From NCBI RefSeq assembly GCF_001886955.1, contig NZ_CP016804.1, positions 992,001 through 1,056,000 on the forward strand: DNA of 64,000 nt, read 5' to 3'. Positions 32,085 to 40,416 of the stretch are shown piece by piece. A program made the translations under genes and the position numbers. The DNA is from Halodesulfurarchaeum formicicum (GTDB lineage Archaea > Halobacteriota > Halobacteria > Halobacteriales > Halobacteriaceae). The notes under the pieces are model-generated. The model was not told where the DNA came from, did no database searches, and saw only the letters and a program-made list of their open reading frames with translations. Position 1 is the first letter of the stretch. Every line of letters begins with the position of its first letter.

Positions 32085-33146
32085 ATGCGAACGATCTCCT
32101 GGGACGAGGACTGTGACTGCATCGAGATGGTCGATCAGACCAAACTCCCCGGTGAGTTCACGACCTATCACGCCGAGACAGTCGACGAACTCATCGAGAG
32201 CATCCAGATGCTGCGCGTCCGGGGGGCCCCTGCCCTGGGAGCGGCGGGGGCCTACGGCGTCGCGCTGGCGACCCGCCAGCACCAACTGAAACAGGCCGAG
32301 TCGTTACTCACGGCGGTCAAGGCCGACGCTCAGCGGATCGCGAGTGCCAGGCCGACGGCGGTGAACCTGGAGCGGGGCGTCTCCGAGGCCTTCGACGAGG
32401 CCCAGTTGGGGATGACCGTCGGGGAGGTCCGGGAGACGGCCCTTTCGGCGGCCGAAGACCTGGCCGATCGCGACGTGGAGCGGAACAAACAGATCGGCGA
32501 CGCGGGGGCGAAGCTACTGGGAGACCAGGACACCGTGATGACTCACTGTAACGCGGGGGCGCTGGCCACCGTGGACTGGGGGACGGCTCTCGGCGTCGTC
32601 TACTCGGCCCGGGAAGCGGGGAAGGAAATCGACGTGGTCGTGAACGAGACCCGGCCGCTCAACCAGGGCTCCCGGATCTCTACCGTCGAACTGATGGAGC
32701 GAGACGTGCCAACCACCCTGATCCCGGACAACGCGAGCGGCCTGCTCATGCAGGAGGGTGAGGTCGACGCGGTCGTGGTCGGGGCTGACCGGGTGGTTTT
32801 GGACGGCGGCGACCAGTTCGGCGACCAGGGCGTGGTTTACAACAAGGTCGGGACCTACAAGCAGGCGGTGCTGGCCGACCGTCACGATATTCCGTTCGTC
32901 GTCGCAGCACCCACCTCAACCGTCGACGCGAACACCAGCGCCGACCGCGTAACGATCGAGGAGCGGGACCCGGTCGAACTCCGAGAGATCTACGGTTCGC
33001 AGAACGCCCCCGCGGACGTCCCGGTTCGCAACCCGGCCTTCGACGCGACGCCGATGGAACTGGTCGACTATCTGGTGACCGAGGACGGGGCCTTCGAGCC
33101 GCCGATCGAGCTGACTGACGTCGTCGAAAACCGCTCGCGGCACTGA
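32085..33146 (+). CDS. mtnA: S-methyl-5-thioribose-1-phosphate isomerase
   Basis: The 353-residue isomerase of the eIF2B-like superfamily converts methylthioribose 1-phosphate (or 5-deoxyribose 1-phosphate) to the ribulose form. It has LRVRGAPALGAAGAYGVAL, THCNAGALATVDWGTALGV, NETRPLNQGSRIS and VGADRVVLDGGDQFGDQ followed by NKVGTYKQAVLA. The conserved cysteine (in THCNAG) and aspartate (in ADRV) are present. Ribose-1,5-bisphosphate isomerase is the main alternative in archaea, but the RGAPALG motif and overall length favour MtnA. The ATG at 32085 is preferred over one at 32058. Confidence 0.88.
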   Translation: MRTISWDEDCDCIEMVDQTKLPGEFTTYHAETVDELIESIQMLRVRGAPALGAAGAYGVALATRQHQLKQAESLLTAVKADAQRIASARPTAVNLERGVSEAFDEAQLGMTVGEVRETALSAAEDLADRDVERNKQIGDAGAKLLGDQDTVMTHCNAGALATVDWGTALGVVYSAREAGKEIDVVVNETRPLNQGSRISTVELMERDVPTTLIPDNASGLLMQEGEVDAVVVGADRVVLDGGDQFGDQGVVYNKVGTYKQAVLADRHDIPFVVAAPTSTVDANTSADRVTIEERDPVELREIYGSQNAPADVPVRNPAFDATPMELVDYLVTEDGAFEPPIELTDVVENRSRH

Positions 33147-33199
33147 CCTTTCGGACCGATCCCGGCAGGTACAAGGCCGCACACATTCGAGAATAGGCC

Positions 33200-34174
33200 A
33201 TGCTTGGGAAGGTTTCGCCAGACGACCTGGCGGCCCACGTGTTTCAGCGACAGGGCGCGGATCTAGAGTCGGTGCTCCAGGGGCCAGCCTACGGAGAGGA
33301 CGCGGCTGCAATTGAGGTGCCCGAAGGAACGCTCGTCGTGAGCTCCGACCCGCTCTGGTTCGCCGTCGATCGAGTAGGGACACTGGGTGTCCACGTCGCC
33401 TGCAACGACGTCGCCGCCTCTGGCGGGGATCCGACCTGGATGACCAACGTCGTCTTCCTGCCCGCAGACGCCGACTCCGCCACGCTTGAACGTATTACCA
33501 CTCAGATCGACGAAGCGGCCGAATCCATCGGCGTCGCCGTCGTGGGAGGCCACTCGGAATACAATCAACAACTCGATCGGCCGCTGCTCATGATGACCTG
33601 CATGGGGATGGGCGACCCCTACGTGCCGACCGGCGGCGCGAGTCCGGGCGACGAACTAATCTTGACCCAAGGGGCCGCCATCGAAGGGACGGCCATCCTC
33701 GCCTCGGACTTCGAGTCGGAACTTCGTGAGAAAGGGGTCGACCCGGCACTCATAGCGGACGGTGTAAGTTTCTTCGAGGACATCGGGGTAACCGACGACG
33801 CGGCCGTATTACGTTCCTTTGCGACCGGAATGCACGACCCGACCGAGGGTGGGCTTATCGACGCGCTGCTCGAGATGGCGAGCGCTTCCGATGCCTCGAT
33901 CGAGGTCGATCCCGACGCCGTCCCGATCCGGGAAGCGACGGCCGTGCTGACCGATGCGATGGGCGTCGACCCGTTCCGGATTTTCGGGTCCGGTGCGCTA
34001 CTCGCCACTGTCTCTGCTGCTGATCTCGACGATGCACTCGCGGCCCTGCAAGCGGCGGGCATCGAGGCGGCTCACATCGGTTCCGTCGTCGAGGGAACAC
34101 CCTCGACGCTGACTCTTGGTGAACGGGTTTTCACTGAGCCGGTCCGTGACGACATGTACCAACTCTGGGAGTAG
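33200..34174 (+). CDS. AIR synthase-family protein (HypE/PurM-like fold)
   Basis: The 324-residue protein has the two-domain PurM/HypE/ThiL/SelD fold. Conserved segments are YGEDAAAIEV, DPLWFAVDRVGTLGVHVACND, VVGGHSEYN and GMHDPTEGGLIDALLEMA. It lacks the C-terminal cysteine tail (PRIC-type) that HypE needs to present thiocyanate, so it is unlikely to be a hydrogenase maturation factor. No hydrogenase genes are nearby. Its substrate, presumably ATP plus another small molecule, is unknown. It ends 34 bases before the convergent tRNA gene. Confidence 0.82.
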   Translation: MLGKVSPDDLAAHVFQRQGADLESVLQGPAYGEDAAAIEVPEGTLVVSSDPLWFAVDRVGTLGVHVACNDVAASGGDPTWMTNVVFLPADADSATLERITTQIDEAAESIGVAVVGGHSEYNQQLDRPLLMMTCMGMGDPYVPTGGASPGDELILTQGAAIEGTAILASDFESELREKGVDPALIADGVSFFEDIGVTDDAAVLRSFATGMHDPTEGGLIDALLEMASASDASIEVDPDAVPIREATAVLTDAMGVDPFRIFGSGALLATVSAADLDDALAALQAAGIEAAHIGSVVEGTPSTLTLGERVFTEPVRDDMYQLWE

Positions 34175-34208
34175 CGACCGTTCTGATTCGGAAGGGAACG
34201 GAAAGAAG

Positions 34209-34283
34209 TAGCGGGAGGTGGATTTGAACCACCGCTCTCCGGCTCATGAGGCCGGCGGAATCTCCAGGCTATCCCATCCCGCT
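34209..34283 (-). tRNA. tRNA-Met(CAT), initiator type
   Basis: The 75-base cloverleaf has a perfect acceptor stem AGCGGGA/TCCCGCT with an A1:U72 pair, anticodon stem CCGGC/GCCGG around the loop CTCATGA (anticodon CAT, plus-strand 34246-34248), and T-stem GGTGG/CCACC with loop TTCAAAT. The A1:U72 acceptor and D-arm GGGATAGCCTGGAGATTCC match haloarchaeal initiator tRNA as I remember it, not the elongator. Two features are odd: the base 3' of the anticodon is G37 instead of A, and the three anticodon-stem pairs next to the loop read GGC/GCC rather than GGG/CCC. No intron and no encoded CCA are seen. Confidence 0.9.
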
Positions 34284-34496
34284 ATCATCACGTATGGTGG
34301 GGGACGGAAAGAGGGTTGTGATTTCCCTCCGGGCGTGACAACGCGTAACGACCCGCACAATTGGGTGACGGCGGCCGTTTTTCCCCAACTAATCACTCGT
34401 TTCCGCCGGTAATCCAACACAAACCCGATCGAAAGGGCGGACAAACGAACTCGAATTCGGGTTAACAGAGCGAAACCGGCGTTGAGCGTCCTGCGG

Positions 34497-34504
34497 GTAT
34501 ATGG
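34497..34504 (+). promoter_or_regulatory. TATA-like box for the secreted-protein pair
   Basis: GTATATGG lies 27-34 bases upstream of the ATG at 34531. It supports that codon as the start, which also gives a clean signal peptide. Confidence 0.5.
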
Positions 34505-34530
34505 CCCTGTGTGGCCTCTACTCGGCTGTC

Positions 34531-35277
34531 ATGAAACAGGCACTGTCGATTCTCGTCGTCCTGTCGGTAGTCGCCGCAGGCGTCGTACCGGCAATGGCCG
34601 TCGCCGGGTCGGCCAGCCTCGACGCGACCGCGGAACAAGCCCAGACCACGACCGCTGAGCCAATCGCGCCGGGCGCAGTCCTCTCGGGCTCGATCGGTGC
34701 ACAACAGGCTGAATTGCAGGGCGCAGTCGAACAGCGAGCTTTCGCCCTGAAGATCGCGGCCGGTGGCGGAAACGAGACACGGGCCCGATTGCTCGCGACG
34801 GAACAGCGGGCACTGGAAAACCGCTCACAGCATCTCGAACAGCGACTCCAGGAAATGCAGCGAGCCCACCAGAACGGGACCATCTCGACGGCTCGCTACC
34901 AGGGCGAAGTGACCGGGCTGGTCGCCCAGACCCGGACCCTGGAGCAGTACGCGAACCTCACGGAGCGAACGGCCCGGAATATCCCCGCTGATATCCTCGA
35001 ACAACAGGGCGTCGACGTCCAGGCGCTCGCCCAGATGCAGGAGCGTGCCAGAACGATGGCCGGTCCAGAAGCCGCTGCGATGGCCCAGCGTATCGCCGGG
35101 CCATCGACGGGCCACTCGTACGGCCCACCCCAGCACGCGCCTGGCGGTCCATCTCACGGGGACGGAATGAACCGGCCGGACGGATCGACACGAACACCCA
35201 TGATGGGAGCGAACACGACTGACGATCGAACGACTTCGCCAACTGACATCGCCGGCGGTACGACCACAGACCGCTAA
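34531..35277 (+). CDS. Secreted, coiled-coil-rich protein of unknown function
   Basis: The 248-residue protein begins with a Sec signal peptide (MKQALSILVVLSVVAAGVVP, cleavage perhaps after AMAVA). A Gln/Glu/Arg-rich helical region (about residues 50-180) is likely to form coiled coil. The tail (about 190-248) is disordered, with several Met, His, Pro, Gly and Thr residues, and there is no C-terminal anchor. Several NxS/T sites (for example NETRA, NRSQH, NGTIS, NTTDD) could be N-glycosylated. I do not recognise the family. It is followed six bases later by a PGF-CTERM protein, so the two are probably one operon and may form a surface complex. Confidence 0.78.
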   Translation: MKQALSILVVLSVVAAGVVPAMAVAGSASLDATAEQAQTTTAEPIAPGAVLSGSIGAQQAELQGAVEQRAFALKIAAGGGNETRARLLATEQRALENRSQHLEQRLQEMQRAHQNGTISTARYQGEVTGLVAQTRTLEQYANLTERTARNIPADILEQQGVDVQALAQMQERARTMAGPEAAAMAQRIAGPSTGHSYGPPQHAPGGPSHGDGMNRPDGSTRTPMMGANTTDDRTTSPTDIAGGTTTDR

Positions 35278-35283
35278 AATCCC

Positions 35284-35988
35284 ATGACAACGGACTCACG
35301 CTGGGCGAACGCGCACCGAGTTGGAACGATAACCCTCGCGGTAACGCTCGTGCTCTCCCTGGGAATCGGGTCGAGCGTGGTCGCCGCCCAGGAGGCCCCC
35401 TCCGAGCCATCAGTCGTCGTGGACCTCAAGGCCGACGGGACCGGTGACCTGACCCTGGTCCTCACGCGAGACCTCACGAGCGACGTGGAAAAGCAGGCCT
35501 TCGAGTCTATCAGCGAGAACGAAACGGCCCGGGCAGCGATCGAAGCGCGATTCGCCGACCGAATCGGGGCCCTGGCCGAGTCGATCAGCACCTCGGTCGA
35601 GAGGGAGGTGACGGTGTCCGAGACGAGTATCGACCTCGCGACGACCCAGGACGGTGAGACCGGTGTCATCCGCCTCTCGGCGACCATCGAGGGACTCGCG
35701 CTCGTCGATGGGGATCGACTGGTCCTCACCGAACCCTTCGCCAGTGGCTTCTCCGCTGACCGACCGATTATCGTGCATGTGCCGGAGGGCTACACCGTCG
35801 AGCAGGTCCAGCCGACCCCTGATGCCCAGAACGGGACGACACTCGAATGGACGGCTGGGGCTGACGTTACTGATTTCGAACTCGAGCTAACCGCCGACTC
35901 GTCAGCGACTTCGACCCCCGGATTTGGCTTCGCCGCGGCGAGCATCGCACTCCTCGGGGCAGCCCTCCTCGGTTATCGACGTCGCTGA
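35284..35988 (+). CDS. PGF-CTERM-anchored secreted protein
   Basis: The 234-residue protein has an N-terminal signal peptide (about residues 14-36, ending VVAAQEAP) and a C-terminal sorting signal: TSTPGFGFA, a hydrophobic helix and a YRRR end. This PGF-CTERM arrangement is processed by archaeosortase A, which swaps the C-terminus for a lipid. The ectodomain (about 40-200) looks beta-rich with one helical section and has NxS/T sites (NETAR, NGTTL). Function is unknown. It starts six bases after the coiled-coil secreted protein, with which it may act at the cell surface. Confidence 0.82.
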   Translation: MTTDSRWANAHRVGTITLAVTLVLSLGIGSSVVAAQEAPSEPSVVVDLKADGTGDLTLVLTRDLTSDVEKQAFESISENETARAAIEARFADRIGALAESISTSVEREVTVSETSIDLATTQDGETGVIRLSATIEGLALVDGDRLVLTEPFASGFSADRPIIVHVPEGYTVEQVQPTPDAQNGTTLEWTAGADVTDFELELTADSSATSTPGFGFAAASIALLGAALLGYRRR

Positions 35989-36030
35989 TCAGCCACAAAC
36001 TCTTACGTTGCTCCCAGTCTCGGTTCCAGT

Positions 36031-36543
36031 ATGGACGCGGGCGCAGAGCGGACACAATTCGAGACGGCCGCCGCAGATCACGACGTGACGGTCACGCGGA
36101 CACGAGCAGCGAACTTCGCGTCGACCCTCGAAGGGGTTGTCGAATATCCGGCCGTGGGTGTCTCACTCCCCATCGATGGGGTGTCACTCGCAGATACAGC
36201 AGTGGAAACCACGTTGACGCCCGCGAAACTCGACACCGCGCGAACCGGCGTCACCCCCGTTTCGTTCGGAATCGCAACGCTCGGAACGGTATTCATCGAA
36301 AGCACTACTGACGGGGCCGAACCGGTGAGTCTGTTCCCCGAACGGCATGTCGCCGTGCTGGCAGCGAGTGACGTGTGTCCGGACCTGGCCGCAGCCGTCG
36401 ATCGATTCGGCGAAGAGTTGGCCGCAGGCCCGTCGAGTGGGATTTTCGCCACTGGTCCGAGTGCGACCGCCGATATGGGCGGACACGTCCAGGGCGTCCA
36501 CGGTCCGAGTGACGTGCACGTAATCGTGGTGGACGACCGATGA
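36031..36543 (+). CDS. lutC: LutC-like LUD-domain protein
   Basis: The 170-residue protein has a LUD domain (PF02589). The late part has VSFGIATLGTVFIEST and LFPERHVAVL, followed by ATGPSATADMGGHVQGVHGPSDVHVIVV, of which SATADMGG-VQGVHGP is the LUD hallmark. It is shorter than bacterial LutC (about 240). With the next gene it should form the iron-sulfur lactate dehydrogenase LutABC that oxidises L-lactate to pyruvate. It overlaps the fused lutAB-type gene by four bases. Confidence 0.86.
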   Translation: MDAGAERTQFETAAADHDVTVTRTRAANFASTLEGVVEYPAVGVSLPIDGVSLADTAVETTLTPAKLDTARTGVTPVSFGIATLGTVFIESTTDGAEPVSLFPERHVAVLAASDVCPDLAAAVDRFGEELAAGPSSGIFATGPSATADMGGHVQGVHGPSDVHVIVVDDR

Positions 36544-38741
36544 CGGAGGAATCGAGGGGACAGACGGCTGCCCACATCAGGGACGTGATGACCACCGATG
36601 GGGCGGCCGTCAACGAGCAGATCCGAAATCTCAACGCCAATCGATACGAGTCTGTCGCGGCGTTCGATGATTACGAAACCTGCCGAGAGCGTGCGCGGGA
36701 AATCAAGGAACGAGCAATCGAGAACCTCCCGACGTTGATCGAGACGGTGACGGAGCAAGTGGAGGCAAACGGCGGGCACGTCCACGTCGCGACGGATGGG
36801 GCTGCAGCGAACCGCTACGTACAGGACGTGCTCGACGAGCAGGCGGGAGAGACGGTCGTCAAGTCGAAATCGATGACGACCGAGGAGATCGGGTTGCGAG
36901 AACACCTCGCCGAGGCGGGTGCAGACGTCTTCGAGACGGACCTGGGGGAGTTCGTGATCCAGCTCGCCGAGGAGTCCCCATCCCACATCGTCGGGCCGTC
37001 GCTTCACAAGTCCCGCGAGGAGATTGCGACCCTCTTCAACGAACAGTTCGATCCTGACTCCCCACTGGAGACCCCAGCCGAACTGACTGCGTTCGCCCGG
37101 GAATACTTGGGGGAGCGGATGAAGGAGGCGGATCTGGGGATTACCGGCGCGAACTTCGTGCTCGCCGAGAGCGGGTCGGTCGTCCTCGTCACAAACGAGG
37201 GGAACGCCCGCAAATCCGCCGTGGTTCCGGACACGCACGTGGCGGTGGCAGGCATCGAGAAGCTCATTCCCTCGATCGAGGAATTACACCCGTTCCTCGA
37301 ACTCATCGCGCGCTCCGCGACCGGCCAGGACATCGCACAGTACGTTTCGCTGTTGACTCCCCCTGTCGAATCACCGACACTGGATTTCGACCGACCGGAC
37401 CAACCGATCGACGCGACCGACGACGACCGGGAGTTCCACCTCGTGCTCCTCGACAACGGGCGCACGGCAATGCGAGAGGATCCCCACCTCCGGGAGACAC
37501 TCTACTGTATCCGGTGTGGGGCGTGTCTGAACTCCTGTGCGAACTTCCAGCAGGTCGGGGGGCACGCCTTCGGCGGTGACACCTACACCGGCGGGATCGG
37601 AACCGGCTGGGTAGCCGGACTCGACGGCCCGGACGCCACGGCGGCGTTCAATGATCTCTGCACTTCCTGTTCGCGGTGTGTGCCGAACTGTCCGGTGAAA
37701 ATCGACATCCCGTGGATCAACACAGTGGTCCGGGATCGCCGAAATAATGGTAACACCCCGGACGCAGTCGATCATTTGATCGATCCGCTCGTCCCCGATC
37801 AAGAGTCCACGGGCCTGGATCGCCAGAAGCGTTTCTTCGGGAACATCGATACCGTCCTTCGGCTGGGGTCAGCCCTTGCGCCGGTCTCGAACTGGGCGCT
37901 CTCCCTGCCGGGCGTGGATCGGCTCCTCGAATCGACTGTTGGGATCGACCGTCGGCGCTCCTTGCCACAGCTGGCGACCGAGACGTTTCGTTCTTGGTGG
38001 GCGGACCACCATGAGGACCCGGATTCGGCCGACACGACGGTCCACCTCTTCGTGGACCTTTACACGAACTACCTGTATCCGGAACGGGGGAAGGCAGCGG
38101 TTCGACTCCTCCGGGAACTCGATCTATCGGTCGAGGTAACTCCGGTTCTCCCCTCCGGGCGGGCCCCGCTCTCACAGGGGATGATCACCACGGCGACTGA
38201 GCAGGCAAATGAGGTCGCCGAGGCCCTCGAATCGCCAATCGCTGCGGATGAACCCGTTCTCGTGATCGAGCCGAGTGACCTGGCCCTGTTTCGCTCCGAG
38301 TACTCGAAACTCCTCCCGACCGAGACGGCCGCAAAGATCGACGCCGGTACGGCTGGGATTCTGGAGTACGTTTCACCCCTGATCAAATCCCACACCGAGA
38401 TTGAATCCGGAGCAAGTGGCGAAATCGTCTTTCACAGCAACTGTCAGCAGCGGACGGCCGGGTTCGAGGAACCGACCGTCGAGGCGCTCGAAGCGCTCGG
38501 GTACGACGTTCGAACGACCGACGTGGAGTGCTGTGGGATGGCCGGGAGTTTCGGCTACAAATCCCAGTATTACGAGCTAAGCATGGCTGTTGGCGACGAC
38601 CTGGAACCGCAGGTCGCCGATACAGACGTCCTGGCGAGTGGAACCTCCTGTGTGGCCCAGATCGGGTCGCTTACTGATGGGGACGAGCCGCCGCACCCGG
38701 TCGAACTTGTCGAGCGGGCCTGGGCGGAACACCGGTCCTGA
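36540..38741 (+). CDS. LutB-LutA-type fusion: LUD domain, 2x[4Fe-4S] and CCG domain
   Basis: The 733-residue protein combines two bacterial subunits. Residues 1 to about 290 are a LUD domain like LutB (GITGANFVLAESGSVVLVTNEGN, in part). About 320-400 is a ferredoxin-like region with two cluster motifs, CIRCGACLNSC and CTSCSRCVPNCP. About 490-733 resembles LutA, with a first degenerate CCG half (DLYTNYLYPERG) and a second half (FHSNCQQ and ECCGMAGSFGYK). Together with LutC it should oxidise lactate and pass electrons to a membrane carrier. Its start overlaps lutC by four bases. Confidence 0.88.
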   Translation: MTEESRGQTAAHIRDVMTTDGAAVNEQIRNLNANRYESVAAFDDYETCRERAREIKERAIENLPTLIETVTEQVEANGGHVHVATDGAAANRYVQDVLDEQAGETVVKSKSMTTEEIGLREHLAEAGADVFETDLGEFVIQLAEESPSHIVGPSLHKSREEIATLFNEQFDPDSPLETPAELTAFAREYLGERMKEADLGITGANFVLAESGSVVLVTNEGNARKSAVVPDTHVAVAGIEKLIPSIEELHPFLELIARSATGQDIAQYVSLLTPPVESPTLDFDRPDQPIDATDDDREFHLVLLDNGRTAMREDPHLRETLYCIRCGACLNSCANFQQVGGHAFGGDTYTGGIGTGWVAGLDGPDATAAFNDLCTSCSRCVPNCPVKIDIPWINTVVRDRRNNGNTPDAVDHLIDPLVPDQESTGLDRQKRFFGNIDTVLRLGSALAPVSNWALSLPGVDRLLESTVGIDRRRSLPQLATETFRSWWADHHEDPDSADTTVHLFVDLYTNYLYPERGKAAVRLLRELDLSVEVTPVLPSGRAPLSQGMITTATEQANEVAEALESPIAADEPVLVIEPSDLALFRSEYSKLLPTETAAKIDAGTAGILEYVSPLIKSHTEIESGASGEIVFHSNCQQRTAGFEEPTVEALEALGYDVRTTDVECCGMAGSFGYKSQYYELSMAVGDDLEPQVADTDVLASGTSCVAQIGSLTDGDEPPHPVELVERAWAEHRS

Positions 38742-38761
38742 CCGCGGGCGAGTTCGAAGTC

Positions 38762-38769
38762 CATATATT
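38762..38769 (+). promoter_or_regulatory. TATA-like box of the proCBA operon
   Basis: CATATATT lies 27-34 bases upstream of the proC ATG at 38796. It is one of the clearest TATA sequences in the window and fits a leaderless mRNA. Confidence 0.6.
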
Positions 38770-38795
38770 CACCACAGGCAACATCTACACAGAGA

Positions 38796-39569
38796 ATGGT
38801 CCATGTAAGTGTAATCGGTTGCGGGCACCTCGGCAGTGCCGTAATCAGGGGGCTGGCACGATCCGGGGCACACGAGATCACAGCGTGTGACGTGAGTGAG
38901 GCCGCACTCGCCGGCGTGAGCGAGGCGGCCGACCAAACGACCACGGATCTGACGACGGCCGCCGAGGCTGAAGTCGTCGTGCTGGCCGTCAAGCCGGGAA
39001 CGGTCGGGACTGTGCTGGACGAGTTGACGCTCTCGTCCGATCAAACGTTGCTCTCCTTTGCGGCCGCGGTGCCGGTCGAATTCCTCGAATCACGAACCCA
39101 GGCCACGGTCGTTCGGGGAATGCCGAACCTGGCCGCCGAAACCGCGACGATGGCCTGTGCAGTCACGCCGACAGCAACCGACCAGGTGGCTGCGATCCTC
39201 TCAGATCTCGGCGAGTTCGTCGAGATCGAAGAGGCCCAGATGGACATCGCCACTGCCGTCAACGGCAGCGGCCCGGCCTTTGTCTTCTATCTGATCAAGG
39301 CTCTTGCAGCGGCCGGGGTCGAGAGTGGGCTTGACGAGGCCGAGGCCCGTGTGCTTGCGGCCCAGACGTTCAAAGGGGCCGCAGAGACCGTCCTCCAGTC
39401 CGAGGAAAGCCTGGAGGCACTCATCGACGCTGTCAGCTCGGATGGTGGCACGACCATCGAGGGCATGGAGGTCCTGTGGGACAGCGACGTAGACACCGTG
39501 CTCGGCGACGCCGTCAGGGCCGCCGAGGACCGTTCGATCGAGATTTCGAGGGAGTTTCAACATGACTGA
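38796..39569 (+). CDS. proC: Pyrroline-5-carboxylate reductase
   Basis: The 257-residue enzyme performs the last step of proline synthesis, reducing pyrroline-5-carboxylate with NAD(P)H. It has [17 protein letters not shown] at the cofactor site, [33 protein letters not shown] in part and the C-terminal [15 protein letters not shown]. It opens the proC-proB-proA operon and overlaps proB by eight bases. Most archaea lack this glutamate route or use ornithine; haloarchaea commonly have it, perhaps linked to osmotic needs. Confidence 0.95.
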   Translation: MVHVSVIGCGHLGSAVIRGLARSGAHEITACDVSEAALAGVSEAADQTTTDLTTAAEAEVVVLAVKPGTVGTVLDELTLSSDQTLLSFAAAVPVEFLESRTQATVVRGMPNLAAETATMACAVTPTATDQVAAILSDLGEFVEIEEAQMDIATAVNGSGPAFVFYLIKALAAAGVESGLDEAEARVLAAQTFKGAAETVLQSEESLEALIDAVSSDGGTTIEGMEVLWDSDVDTVLGDAVRAAEDRSIEISREFQHD

Positions 39570-40416
39570 CCGACCAAATACTGAACTGATCGAGGAGACC
39601 CGCCGGCTCGCTGCCGAGGCCGACCGCGTGGTGGTCAAAGCAGGGACGAACTCACTGACTGACGAGGAGTCGAATCTCGACGACGAGAAACTCGACAAAC
39701 TCGTCGATGACATCATGGACCTCCGCGAGCGAGGCAAGGAGGTCATGCTCGTCTCGTCGGGGGCAATCGGGGCCGGCAAGGGGCGGGTCGATCAGCCGGC
39801 CGAAACCGTCGAGGACATGCAGGCGGCCTCGACCGTGGGCCAGAGCCACCTCATGCGCCGGTACACCGAGAGCTTCGAGCGCTACGACCAGAAGATCGCC
39901 CAGATCCTGCTGACCCAGGAGGACCTGGTCGATACGGACCGGTTCTCGAACTTCCGGAACAGTCTGGAGACGCTGCTGGAGTGGGGTGTCGTCCCAATCA
40001 TCAACGAGAACGACGCCATCGCCATCGAGGAGATCAAGATCGGCGACAACGACATGATTTCGTCCTCGGTGGCAGTCGGGGTCGACGCGGATCTGCTGGT
40101 CACGCTGACCGACGTCGGCGGCGTGTATACGGGCAATCCAAAGGAGGACCCGGGGGCCGAGAAAATCGAGGCCGTCGGGGAAAACTACGCCGAGGTCCAG
40201 CAAATCGTCCAGCACAGTTCGACCGCCGAGTTCGGGGGCATCAGGACGAAGGTTCAGGGGGCTCGGGAGGCCAACGAACACGGCATTCCGGCCATCATCG
40301 CCGAGTCGACGGAGCCGGACGTCTTGAAGAAGATCGCGAGCGGAACGGCCGTCGGGACGCTGTTCCTCCCCGTAAACGGCAAGACCTCGGAAACAGTGGG
40401 TGAAACCGATGAGTGA
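39562..40416 (+). CDS. proB: Glutamate 5-kinase
   Basis: The 284-residue amino-acid kinase phosphorylates glutamate, the first step of proline synthesis. It has [45 protein letters not shown] and the [18 protein letters not shown] block, here [14 protein letters not shown]. It contains only the kinase domain; the C-terminal PUA domain of the E. coli enzyme is absent. It overlaps proC and proA by eight bases each. Confidence 0.95.
   Translation: MTDRPNTELIEETRRLAAEADRVVVKAGTNSLTDEESNLDDEKLDKLVDDIMDLRERGKEVMLVSSGAIGAGKGRVDQPAETVEDMQAASTVGQSHLMRRYTESFERYDQKIAQILLTQEDLVDTDRFSNFRNSLETLLEWGVVPIINENDAIAIEEIKIGDNDMISSSVAVGVDADLLVTLTDVGGVYTGNPKEDPGAEKIEAVGENYAEVQQIVQHSSTAEFGGIRTKVQGAREANEHGIPAIIAESTEPDVLKKIASGTAVGTLFLPVNGKTSETVGETDE

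Noticed and set aside
34218-34412. Plus-strand frame starting in the tRNA-Met gene
   Set aside because: It is a translation of the antisense of the tRNA and the following spacer, a common false gene call.
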